Positions 22,105 through 28,988 of a stretch of DNA of 28,988 bases are shown here, in pieces. The stretch comes from an uncultured Collinsella sp. (GTDB taxonomy: Bacteria > Actinomycetota > Coriobacteriia > Coriobacteriales > Coriobacteriaceae): positions 1 to 28,988 of the forward strand of contig UQMU01000025.1 of the NCBI GenBank assembly GCA_900542305.1, read 5' to 3'. The first letter of the stretch is position 1. Each line of letters starts with the position of its first letter. The notes beneath the pieces were generated by a model. It had not been told where the DNA came from and searched no databases. It worked only from the letters and a program-made list of their open reading frames with translations. The position numbers and the translations under genes were made by a program.

Positions 22105-23568
22105 CTACTCGCCGTGCTTCTCATCGTGGCGAGCGGCGGCACGGGCATCGTGAATGCCCTTGATTGCGGCATGGCGGGCGGTGCGGGCGTCGTGCACGGC
22201 GTCGCGGGCCTCGGCGGCAGTTGCCTTGGCAGAGCGCAGCTTGGCTGCCAGGTCGGGATTGGTCTCGGCAACCGCGGCGATCGTGGGGCCGTCGAGCTCT
22301 TCTTGCGTGGGCTCGGCCAAAAAGTCGATGGCATACTGAGCGGCTACCATGGAGCCCTTGGCGAGCACGCTCTCGTCGATCTTATAGAAGCAGGAGTGCT
22401 GGGCATAGGTGGCGCCAATCTGGGGGTTGCGCGTGCCAACAAAGGCGAGCACGCCCGGTACGCGGCGCAGATACTCCGAGAAGTCCTCGCCCGAAAGCGT
22501 GCCGCGGTAATGGCCCTCGCCCGCGGGACCCAGGCACTTGAGCGCAGCTTGGCGGCAGCGCTCGCTCGAGGCGGCATCGTTTTCGACCTTGTAGTTGGCG
22601 ATGGTGTAGTCGGTGAGCTCGGCCTCGGCGCCCAGAGCAGCCGCGGTGTGCTCCACGATGCGGCGCATAAGCTCGGGCATCTCCTCATGCGTCTTGTCGC
22701 CATAGGTGCGCACCGTGCCGGCGAGGTACGCCGTGCCGGCGATAACGTTGCGCGCGGTGCCGCCATGCAGCTCGCCGACGGTGATGACGGCAGGTTCGTA
22801 GGGGCTAATCTCGCGCGAGACGATGGTCTGCAGGGCGTTGACGATTTCGGCGGCAACCATAACGGCGTCGTGGCCGCGCTGGGGCATGGCGCCATGGCAC
22901 GAGGTGCCGCGGACGTCGATGCGGAACCAGTCGGTGTTTGCCATGCGTGGGCCGGGCTCGCAGCTTACGGTGCCGGCGTCGACCTCGCTCCAGATGTGCG
23001 CAGCGTAGGCGCCGTCGACGCCGTCGAGCACACCCGTGCCGATCATGAGTTTGGCGCCCTGGCCGTTTTCCTCGCTGGGCTGGAAAACGATGCGAATCTC
23101 GCCGTGGATGTCATCGGTCATGTGGCGCAGAATCTGCAGCGTGCCGAGCATCATGGCGATATGGCAGTCGTGACCGCAGGCGTGCATGCAGCCCTCGTTG
23201 ACGCTGGCGAACTCCTCGCCGGTCTGCTCGGTGACAGGCAGGGCGTCGATATCGGCGCGCAGCAGGATACGGCGGCGCGGCGTGCCGTCCTCGCGGTAGG
23301 CATCCGGCGCGGTACCGCGAAGCGTCGCCACCAGGCCCGTCTTGAGCGGACGCTCGTAGGGGATATTCATGGCGTCGAGCTGGTTGGCGATGTCGGAAGT
23401 CGTGCGCTCCTCGGCAAGGCTCAGCTCCGGGTGCTTATGGAAGTGCCGGCGCTGCTTGATGATGTAGGGTTCAAACTCGGCGGCGATATCCTGGATGGCC
23501 GCGGTGACGTCGTCTGCCGCGCGAACCTCGGTTGCCGCCATAATCTGCTGTGCCTTGGTCTTCGTCAT
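22105..23568 (-). CDS. M20 family amidohydrolase (M20D-like) with extended C-terminal tail
   Basis: 487 residues. M20D features: HFHKHPELSLAEE (43-55), LLRADIDALP (102-111), MHACGHD with the metal-site C131 and H133, and PSEENG with E166/E167. Relatives hydrolyse N-acyl amino acids, indole-acetyl conjugates or similar amides using two metal ions in the cytoplasm; the substrate here is not predictable. ATG 23568 follows AAGGAG with ten-base spacing. Ordinary M20D enzymes have about 390-400 residues. The extra tail (from about 430, ending with 45 residues rich in Ala, Arg and His) is unusual and likely helical. It is divergent from the YtcJ-like amidohydrolase gene. Confidence 0.9.
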   Translation of the reverse strand: MTKTKAQQIMAATEVRAADDVTAAIQDIAAEFEPYIIKQRRHFHKHPELSLAEERTTSDIANQLDAMNIPYERPLKTGLVATLRGTAPDAYREDGTPRRRILLRADIDALPVTEQTGEEFASVNEGCMHACGHDCHIAMMLGTLQILRHMTDDIHGEIRIVFQPSEENGQGAKLMIGTGVLDGVDGAYAAHIWSEVDAGTVSCEPGPRMANTDWFRIDVRGTSCHGAMPQRGHDAVMVAAEIVNALQTIVSREISPYEPAVITVGELHGGTARNVIAGTAYLAGTVRTYGDKTHEEMPELMRRIVEHTAAALGAEAELTDYTIANYKVENDAASSERCRQAALKCLGPAGEGHYRGTLSGEDFSEYLRRVPGVLAFVGTRNPQIGATYAQHSCFYKIDESVLAKGSMVAAQYAIDFLAEPTQEELDGPTIAAVAETNPDLAAKLRSAKATAAEARDAVHDARTARHAAIKGIHDARAAARHDEKHGE

Positions 23569-23736
23569 GGTCGATTTGCTCCTTGTTGGCTCGATCGCAA
23601 AATCGTACAGGCTCTCTCCAGTATGCCACCTGCCGCTAGAGCTGGTAAAGTTGCCGTTTGCCGCTTGGGGTTTTGTAACAAGAGTGGGGGAGTACACTCG
23701 GGGGTGTTGAATTTCCTGCCAGAGATGGGGATGCCC

Positions 23737-25374
23737 ATGCAGCATATCGATCGGATTATCCGCTCCAAGAACGTTTTTACCGCCCAAGACGGCATCGATG
23801 CCGCCCGCGAGCTGGCGATTGCCATTGCAGGCGATCGCATCGTCGCAGTCGGCGCGCCCGATGACGTGATTGCCGCCGCACCTGCTGCCACGCCGGTAGT
23901 CGACTACGGCGAGCAATTCATCTGCCCCGGTTTCCATGATGCGCACCTGCACTTCTTCCATACCTCGGTCGGTTCCTCGCCGTACATGCTCATGGATATG
24001 GGCACGTCAGAGGCGGCACTGGTGCAGCATGCGCTCAAGTTTTCCCAAGGCTTGCCCGATGACGCCTGGGTCGTGACCCAGGGCTGGCGCGATTACCGCT
24101 GGGATCCGCCCGAGCACCCTACCAAGGCTTCCCTCGACGCCGCCTTCCCCGATCGCCCCTGTGTTATGTATTCGGGCGATGGGCATACCCTGTGGCTCAA
24201 CAGCCGCGCACTCGAAGCCCTTGGCGTGACACGCGACAGTGAGCCTCCGGCGGGTGGCAGTTACGACAAAGACTCAAACGGTGAGCTTACGGGTATTGCC
24301 CACGAGGCTGCGGCCATGCAGCTGCTGCCGCGCTGTCTTGAGTGGCTGGGCGAGGACCGCATCGCGAGCGCTTACGCCGACCAGATGAAGCGTATGGCCG
24401 AGCAGGGCATCACCTCGATCTGCGATATGTCGCTCATGCCCATGCCGGGCTGTGACTTTATTCGCGACGATGTTTACGACAAGCTGCAGGCCGCCGGCAA
24501 GCTGGGCATCCGCGCCCATCTGTTTCCCACGCTGCTGGATGACCAATCGCGCTTGGAAGAACTCCAGACCCGCTACGCGAACAATGCGCTGCTCTCGGCG
24601 CCAGGCTTTAAACAGTTCTTCGACGGCGTGTCGAGCGAGCATACCGCATACCTCACTGAGCCCTATACCAACCCGCGCTTCCCGGGCGACCAGGGTCGTC
24701 TGACGGTTCCTGTCGAGCGCATGCGCAAGTTGGTTCTAGCGGCAGCCGAGCGTGGCCACACCGTGCGCATCCACGTTATCGGCGACGGTGCCATCCATGC
24801 CGCACTCGATATCTTTGAGGAGGCGGCAGAGCTATACGGTCTGCCCCCGCACGGCCATAATACGCTTGAGCATTTGGAGAATCTGCTGCCCGAGGACATC
24901 GATCGTCTGCGCAAGCTCAACGTCATTGCCTCGAGCCAGCCTTGCCACATCACGCTCGACCCGGGTGGCCCGGAGCGCGACCTGGGCCTGGAGCGCCGCC
25001 GCATCATGTGGCCGTTTGCGACCTATAAGCAACGCGGCATCCGCCAAGCTTTCGGCACCGATAGCCCCATCACGGCCGTTACCAGCATGAACGTGCTCTA
25101 CACGGCCATCACGCGCCAAGACCCCCGCAGCCACTGGCCCGAGGGCGGCTGGCTCCCCAGCGAGCGCGTCGACGCGGCTACAGCTCTGCGCAACTACACC
25201 CTGGGCAGCGCTTACGCAGCAGGTGACGAGCAAAACCTCGGCAGCCTAGAGCCCGGCAAATACGCCGACCTGGTAGTCCTGGACCAAAACCCGCTCACCA
25301 TCGACCCCCAAGAGCTGCAGGCCACCAAGGTTCAGGCCACCTACCTGGCAGGCAACTTGATTTACGAGCGCTAA
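23737..25374 (+). CDS. Amidohydrolase family 3 protein (YtcJ-like)
   Basis: 545 residues. It has a metal-dependent TIM-barrel hydrolase layout: the HxH motif in FHDAHLHFF (about 64-72), GDGHTLWLNS, VIGDGAIHAALDIF with a conserved His, NTLEHLENL, and the late FGTDSPI Asp, ending in a small beta domain (GSLEPGKYADLVVLDQNPLT). It likely hydrolyses a cyclic or linear amide. In-frame ATGs at 23725 and 23731 are also possible; 23737 has GGGG six bases upstream. The frame runs open far upstream through the antisense of the M20 gene, which is not coding. The two divergent hydrolases could share a substrate pathway, but this is inference. Confidence 0.88.
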   Translation: MQHIDRIIRSKNVFTAQDGIDAARELAIAIAGDRIVAVGAPDDVIAAAPAATPVVDYGEQFICPGFHDAHLHFFHTSVGSSPYMLMDMGTSEAALVQHALKFSQGLPDDAWVVTQGWRDYRWDPPEHPTKASLDAAFPDRPCVMYSGDGHTLWLNSRALEALGVTRDSEPPAGGSYDKDSNGELTGIAHEAAAMQLLPRCLEWLGEDRIASAYADQMKRMAEQGITSICDMSLMPMPGCDFIRDDVYDKLQAAGKLGIRAHLFPTLLDDQSRLEELQTRYANNALLSAPGFKQFFDGVSSEHTAYLTEPYTNPRFPGDQGRLTVPVERMRKLVLAAAERGHTVRIHVIGDGAIHAALDIFEEAAELYGLPPHGHNTLEHLENLLPEDIDRLRKLNVIASSQPCHITLDPGGPERDLGLERRRIMWPFATYKQRGIRQAFGTDSPITAVTSMNVLYTAITRQDPRSHWPEGGWLPSERVDAATALRNYTLGSAYAAGDEQNLGSLEPGKYADLVVLDQNPLTIDPQELQATKVQATYLAGNLIYER

Positions 25375-25392
25375 TAATCATGCCGTACCGTT

Positions 25393-25440
25393 AAACGCGG
25401 CTCGGGCAGCCTATTTTGGGATGGCGCTCGAGCCGCGTTT
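25393..25440 (+). terminator. Terminator of the YtcJ-like amidohydrolase gene
   Basis: AAACGCGGCTCG (25393-25404) and CGAGCCGCGTTT (25429-25440) form a perfect 12-bp stem with a 24-base loop, ending in a short T run. Confidence 0.7.
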
Positions 25441-25631
25441 GTATATCGGTGGGGACCCACTATGAGCGTCCCTGCTCTGCTTGATTTGAGCGTGGGGTGG
25501 GGCACCGCTGCCCCCACGCGCTTAATTTGGACATCGGCAATGTGGTCTCTTGGTGTTTTGCATACTTTCCATTACAGATTGCATAAATAGGCTGGGATGT
25601 TCTTTCTGGTCCTGATGTACCCCCGCCTGGG

Positions 25632-25869
25632 CCGTGCAAAAAACGGAGTATTCAGCAACGCAAGCCCCGCCGGCGCCGCTGCAGTCGGGTAGTATCGCGA
25701 AGCTCGATGACATTTTGTGGTCCGGTACGGCGCGAAGTACGCCTATTTGCCCCAACGGGGTCTGCCCACCGACCAAAACCGCCCGCTGAAGGCGTCCTTG
25801 GGACCAATAAGGAATGTCCGGTGCGTATGCAATCGTCCTGGTCTGCTGAATACTCCCAAAAATGCACGG
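25632..25869. repeat. Inverted repeat 1, 26-base arms
   Basis: Left arm 25632-25657 and right arm 25844-25869 match in inverted orientation: the outer CCGTGCA and inner GAGTATTCAGCA are identical, separated by an A-rich stretch on one side and T-rich on the other. The 186-base centre shows no coding and no matching sequence. This looks like a small non-autonomous element with terminal inverted repeats, or a large structured RNA. Confidence 0.6.
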
Positions 25870-25946
25870 TGCTCCCTGGGGGACCCGTGCGCGCGGCGAA
25901 AACCATGCCCATGTCGCTATCCGCATCGCCATTTTGCTGCACTGAC

Positions 25947-26157
25947 TTTTCTGAATGCCGGGCCCGATAACGTTGGCTCAGCTCCCGTGTGGCGCCGGAG
26001 GGGCGGGGCATAAGTTTTATCGCGAGTTCCGCACGAGCCGAAGGCCACTTAATGTGGCCTTCGTGCGAGCAGGACTGCCCGAGCAGGAAACCTTATGCCC
26101 CGCCCCTCCGGCGCCACACGGGAGCCACTGCCAAGTTATCCCCCGGCATTCAGAAAA
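25947..26157. repeat. Inverted repeat 2, large palindrome with 34-bp perfect arms
   Basis: Arms 25981-26014 and 26092-26125 are perfectly complementary over 34 bases. Outside them the match continues as TTGGC/GCCAA, GATAAC/GTTATC and the 16-bp TTTTCTGAATGCCGGG (25947-25962) / its complement (26142-26157), with small bulges. The centre holds a further hairpin, GAAGGCCAC/GTGGCCTTC (26039-26061 region). Total extent is about 211 bases. A MITE or a transcribed structured element are both possible. Confidence 0.75.
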
Positions 26158-26166
26158 TCTAAGTGC

Positions 26167-26222
26167 CAAAAAATAAGATTTTTTGACTCTGTGTTGTATA
26201 ACCCGCCATTCGTGGGTACCAT
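26167..26222 (+). promoter_or_regulatory. groES promoter region (weakly defined)
   Basis: An A/T-rich inverted repeat CAAAAAAT-AAG-ATTTTTTG (26167-26185) is followed by candidate pair TTGTAT (26194-26199) and TACCAT (26217-26222), spaced 17 bases, about 73 bases before the start. A TTGACT (26183-26188) and TATAAC (26197-26202) are also present but wrongly spaced as a pair. No CIRCE (TTAGCACTC-N9-GAGTGCTAA) or HspR-type site is visible. Confidence 0.35.
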
Positions 26223-26294
26223 TCAACGCGTACGCAAACGAAGTAGGGAAACCCGCACGGCTCAACCGCGCGGCCCAAAAAGGAGGAAACAAGC

Positions 26295-26588
26295 ATGTCG
26301 TCTTTGAAGCCGCTTGCAGATCGCGTCCTGGTCAAGCCCGACGAGGCCGAGCAGAAGACCGCTTCTGGTCTGTACATCGCTAGCAACGCTCAGGAGAAGC
26401 CGCAGCGCGGCACCATCGTTGCCGTTGGCGCCGGTAAGGTCAACGACAAGGGCGAGCGCATTCCCATGGACGTTCAGGTCGGCGACGTTGTCATCTACGG
26501 TAAGTTTGGTGGCAACGAGGTCAAGGTCGACGGCGAAAAGTATCTGCTGATGCGCGCCGACGACATCTACGCCGTCGTCGAGGCCTAG
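26295..26588 (+). CDS. groES: Co-chaperonin GroES
   Basis: 97 residues, normal length. It caps the GroEL ring as a heptamer and takes part in ATP-driven folding in the cytoplasm. It begins LKPLADRVLVKPDEAEQKTA and has the mobile-loop region QKTASGLYIASNAQEKPQRG and the roof-like KYGGNEVKVDGEKYLLM-type end (seen here as GKFGGNEVKVDGEKYLLM). AAGGAGG precedes ATG 26295. groEL follows after 96 bases without a clear terminator between, so it is a two-gene operon. Confidence 0.97.
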   Translation: MSSLKPLADRVLVKPDEAEQKTASGLYIASNAQEKPQRGTIVAVGAGKVNDKGERIPMDVQVGDVVIYGKFGGNEVKVDGEKYLLMRADDIYAVVEA

Positions 26589-26684
26589 CCTCGTCAGAAT
26601 CTCTGATTCGTCTTTGAACGCGCCTGCCGCATAGGACTCGGAAGCGGCGACGCGAGTCACATTTCTTTTGGAGGATTACCTACC

Positions 26685-28322
26685 ATGGCAAAGAACATTA
26701 CGTTCAACACCGATGCCCGCGCCAAGCTCGCAAAGGGCGTCAACACTCTGGCCGATGCCGTTACCGTCACCATGGGCCCCAAGGGCCGTTACGTCGCTCT
26801 GCAGCGCACGTTCGGTGCCCCGACCATCACCAACGACGGCGTTTCCGTCGCTAAGGAGATCGAGCTCGAGGACAACATCGAGAACATGGGCGCTCAGCTG
26901 GTGAAGGAGGTCGCCACCAAGACCAACGACACCGTGGGTGACGGCACCACCACCGCAACCCTGCTCGCTCAGGCTATCGTCAACGACGGTCTGCGCAACG
27001 TCGCCGCTGGCGCTAACCCGCTGGCCATCCGTCGCGGCATCGACAAGGCCGTCAACGCCGCCGTCGCCGAGATGAAGAAGCAGGCCAAGCCGGTCGAGAC
27101 CAAGGAGCAGATCGCTTCCGTCGGCACCATCTCCGCTGGTGACCCCGAGGTTGGCGAGAAGATCGCCGAGGCCATGGAGGTCGTGGGTAAGGACGGCGTC
27201 ATCACCGTCGAGGATTCCCAGACGTTCGACATTACCATCGACACTGTCGAGGGCATGCAGTTCGACAAGGGCTATGTCTCCGCTTACTTCGTCACGGACA
27301 ACGACCGCATGGAGGCCGTGATGAAGGATCCGTACATCCTCATCACCGACCAGAAGATCTCCAGCGTCCAGGACATCATGCCTGTTCTCGAGGCTGTCCA
27401 GCGCGCCGGCCGTGGCCTGCTCATCATCGCTGAGGACATCGACGGCGAGGCTCTGCCGACCCTGGTCCTCAACAAGATCCGTGGCGCCCTCAACGTCTGC
27501 GCCGTCAAGGCTCCGGGCTACGGCGATCGCCGCAAGCGCATCCTCGAGGACATCGCCGTCCTCACCGGTGGCCAGGCCGCTCTGGACGAGCTGGGCGTGA
27601 AGGTCGCTGACATTACCGCCGATATGCTCGGTACCGCTAAGTCCGTCACCATCTCCAAGGACAACACCGTCGTCGTCGGCGGTGCTGGCTCCAAGGAGGC
27701 CATCGACGCCCGTATCGCTCAGATCAAGGGCGAGATGGAGAACACCACCTCTGACTTCGACCGCGAGAAGCTCCAGGAGCGCCTGGCCAAGCTCTCCGGT
27801 GGCGTTGCCGTCATCAAGGTCGGCGCTGCTACCGAGTCCGAGCTCAAGGAGATCAAGCACCGCGTCGAGGATGCCCTGCAGGCTACCCGCGCTGCTGTCG
27901 AGGAGGGCATCGTCGCCGGCGGTGGCGTCGCCTTCATGGACGCTGCTCCTGCGCTCGACGCTGTCGAGATCGACGACCCCGAGGAGAAGATCGGCGTCGA
28001 CATCGTCAAGAAGGCTCTGGCCGCTCCGGTCGCTACCATCGCCAAGAACGCTGGCTTTGAGGGCGCTGTCGTGGTCGACAAGGTTGCCGAGCTGCCCGCC
28101 GGCCAGGGTCTCAACTCTGCCAACGGCGAGTGGGGCGACATGATCGAGATGGGCGTCCTCGACCCCGTCAAGGTCAGCCGCGTCACCCTGCAGAACGCTG
28201 CTTCTGTCGCCAGCCTGATCCTCATCACCGAGGCTACCGTCTCCGATGTGCCCAAGAACACTCAGCTTGAGGACGCTATCGCTGCTGCTACCGCTGGTCA
28301 GCAGGGCGGCGGTATGTACTAA
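26685..28322 (+). CDS. groEL: Chaperonin GroEL
   Basis: 545 residues, normal length. It forms the tetradecameric folding chamber with GroES. The N-terminus AKNITFNTDARAKLAKGVNT, ATP-site GDGTTTATLL, GVSVAKEIELEDNIENMGAQ and AAVEEGIVAGGGVAF are all intact. The C-terminal tail ends in GQQGGGMY, a short version of the GGM tail. GGAGGATT precedes ATG 26685. Codon use is strongly biased (nearly all GAG, CTG, ATC), consistent with very high expression. It is followed by a clear terminator and then by the second IS110 element. Confidence 0.98.
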   Translation: MAKNITFNTDARAKLAKGVNTLADAVTVTMGPKGRYVALQRTFGAPTITNDGVSVAKEIELEDNIENMGAQLVKEVATKTNDTVGDGTTTATLLAQAIVNDGLRNVAAGANPLAIRRGIDKAVNAAVAEMKKQAKPVETKEQIASVGTISAGDPEVGEKIAEAMEVVGKDGVITVEDSQTFDITIDTVEGMQFDKGYVSAYFVTDNDRMEAVMKDPYILITDQKISSVQDIMPVLEAVQRAGRGLLIIAEDIDGEALPTLVLNKIRGALNVCAVKAPGYGDRRKRILEDIAVLTGGQAALDELGVKVADITADMLGTAKSVTISKDNTVVVGGAGSKEAIDARIAQIKGEMENTTSDFDREKLQERLAKLSGGVAVIKVGAATESELKEIKHRVEDALQATRAAVEEGIVAGGGVAFMDAAPALDAVEIDDPEEKIGVDIVKKALAAPVATIAKNAGFEGAVVVDKVAELPAGQGLNSANGEWGDMIEMGVLDPVKVSRVTLQNAASVASLILITEATVSDVPKNTQLEDAIAAATAGQQGGGMY

Positions 28323-28399
28323 GGCCGACAAGGTCTAGAACTCCCACCGGGAATCCGGGGGCGTGACGGGGCTTCTCTCCGGAACGTCCTCGGACATGC

Positions 28400-28440
28400 A
28401 AAGAGGCTCCGCATCGCGCTTCGCGCTGCGGAGCCTCTTT
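28400..28440 (+). terminator. Terminator of the groESL operon
   Basis: AAAGAGGCTCCGCA (28400-28413) and TGCGGAGCCTCTTT (28427-28440) form a perfect 14-bp stem ending in a T run. The IS110 element end begins seven bases later. Confidence 0.85.
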
Positions 28441-28447
28441 GCGTCCT

Positions 28448-28467
28448 GACGCTCCTATTTGGCAAGG
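28448..28467 (-). mobile_element. Right end of the right IS110 element
   Basis: On the reverse strand CCTTGCCAAATAGGAGCGTC ends the element. The 11-mer ATAGGAGCGTC (28458-28448) is identical to the one at 742-752 beyond the other transposase, and the TTG-CAA portion before it is also shared in outline. The transposase stop (TAG) lies inside the 11-mer. Host groEL terminator DNA starts seven bases further on. Confidence 0.6.
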
Positions 28468-28988
28468 TGTTTTTTAGAATCCATTTTGCGCTCGGCCTCG
28501 AAGGCCTGCCTGTCCCAATCGAGCGGAAGTCCGGCCTCGACCCATGCCTCGTAGGCCCTCCTTATGGGCTTGAGCTCCCTTTGGCCCCTCTCCAGCATCG
28601 AGATGTACTTCTCGCTGGTGCCCAGTATGGACGCCGCCCTCACCTGGCTGACCTTCGCCGCGCGCCTGGCCGCCACGAGCTCCGAGGCGTCCTCGGGCCT
28701 CCTGATCTCGTGCGGGCGCATCAGCGCCCGGTACGCCTCCCTGGCCACGTAGCGCTTGAGGCACCTCATGACCTCCCTGTCGCTCTTTCCCCGCCCCCTG
28801 GCCCTCTCGGCGTACTCGGCGGTCTCGGGGTCGCGCATGACCCTCTGCCTCGCGATCTCGTGCAGCGCGCTGTTCGCCTGCCGGTCGCCGCCCCTGTTGA
28901 GCCTGTGCCTCACGGTCTTGCCGCTCGAGGCGGGGATGGGGCAGGCCCCGCATATCGCCGCGAACGACGCCTCGGAGCGCAGCCTGCC
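28455..28988 (-). CDS. IS110-family transposase, C-terminal part, with XRE-type HTH tail (5' end outside window)
   Basis: The frame is open to the window edge. It begins inside the Transposase_20 domain (GRLRSEASFAAICGACPIPA, then SSGKTVRHRLNRGGDRQAN with the expected catalytic Ser), followed by a helical part (SDREVMRCLKRYVAREAYRA). After that comes an XRE helix-turn-helix (SELVAARRAAKVSQVRAASI through KYISMLERGQRELKP) and a basic tail. It resembles the left-end transposase in every part but differs at many residues, so it is a different member of the same group rather than a copy. Codons are more G+C-rich than host genes. The orientation is inward, facing groEL. The N-terminal catalytic domain is outside the window. 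Confidence 0.9.
   Translation of the reverse strand, partial: GRLRSEASFAAICGACPIPASSGKTVRHRLNRGGDRQANSALHEIARQRVMRDPETAEYAERARGRGKSDREVMRCLKRYVAREAYRALMRPHEIRRPEDASELVAARRAAKVSQVRAASILGTSEKYISMLERGQRELKPIRRAYEAWVEAGLPLDWDRQAFEAERKMDSKKHLAK

Larger units (their letters stand above)
25441..26294. other. Long non-coding block before groES with two large inverted repeats
   Basis: No open frame here has a ribosome site or a recognisable product. It holds a small palindrome (GTGGG/CCCAC, 25450-25461), a GCGTGGGG/CCCCACGC hairpin (25490-25519), inverted repeat 1 (25632-25869), inverted repeat 2 (25947-26157) and the groES promoter region. The amount of inverted-repeat structure is exceptional for this window. 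Confidence 0.7.

Noticed and set aside
22114..23736. Very long open frame continuing upstream of the YtcJ-like gene, giving a 1086-residue protein
   Set aside because: This part is exactly antisense to the M20 amidohydrolase, whose motifs are all on the other strand; the open frame arises from codon bias. The true start lies at about 23737.
25522..25932. 136-residue reverse-strand frame in the pre-groES gap
   Set aside because: No ribosome site, it spans inverted repeat 1, and its composition is not protein-like. If the repeat is a multicopy element such frames will recur without being genes.
26676..28331. 551-residue open frame antisense to groEL
   Set aside because: Mirror of strongly biased groEL codons; Val/Leu/Asp/Gly-rich nonsense with no ribosome site or family features.
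1..28988. Composite transposon bounded by the two IS110 elements
   Set aside because: The two transposases are clearly different, IS110 elements do not form classic composite transposons, and the content is core housekeeping genes.

Overview
The window looks like a chromosomal segment from a Coriobacteriia gut actinobacterium, most like Collinsella. The reasons are a G+C-rich coding style, the mix of genes (CoaX, YebC, an Asp23/AmaP/DUF2273 envelope-stress operon, DUF6020 and YitT membrane proteins, a huge Ala-rich coiled-coil surface protein with a CAP domain and a LAQTG sorting signal) and actinobacterial-style GroES/GroEL. The species call is inference from gene content, not from a marker search.

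Layout. (1) 1-752: 3' end of an IS110-family element whose transposase carries a C-terminal XRE helix-turn-helix. (2) 985-4335: a 3-hydroxyacyl-CoA dehydrogenase, a scrambled pseudogene (aminoglycoside 3-N-acetyltransferase start joined to what looks like an arylsulfotransferase N-domain piece), a small membrane-anchored orphan, and a reverse-strand DUF389 membrane protein with an EF-hand-like loop. (3) 4624-8121: the 1165-residue surface protein. (4) 8344-10047: reverse-strand OPT-family transporter. (5) 10240-15408: coaX, a dCMP deaminase, a NifU-C-domain Fe-S protein, lgt and a DUF6020 membrane protein. (6) 15574-19255: yebC, the amaP/DUF2273/asp23 operon and a YitT-family protein. (7) 19406-21998: two zinc-ribbon membrane proteins and a DUF2752 protein. 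(8) 22105-25374: divergent M20 peptidase-like amidohydrolase and YtcJ-like amidohydrolase. (9) 25375-26294: a 920-base non-coding block holding two large inverted repeats. (10) 26295-28322: groES-groEL. (11) 28448-28988: 3' end of a second, different IS110-XRE element on the reverse strand.

Most genes are housekeeping or envelope functions, with clear Shine-Dalgarno sites and well-formed hairpin terminators. The unusual material lies between genes. Four intergenic hairpins share a GGG(A/T)CAG core inside otherwise unrelated arms. A TGTTGCGCAACA palindrome sits upstream of two cell-envelope genes. Large inverted repeats lie in front of groES. Two convergent IS110-XRE ends close with the same 11-mer, each next to a host stem-loop. 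No tRNA, rRNA, CRISPR array or recognised riboswitch was seen.
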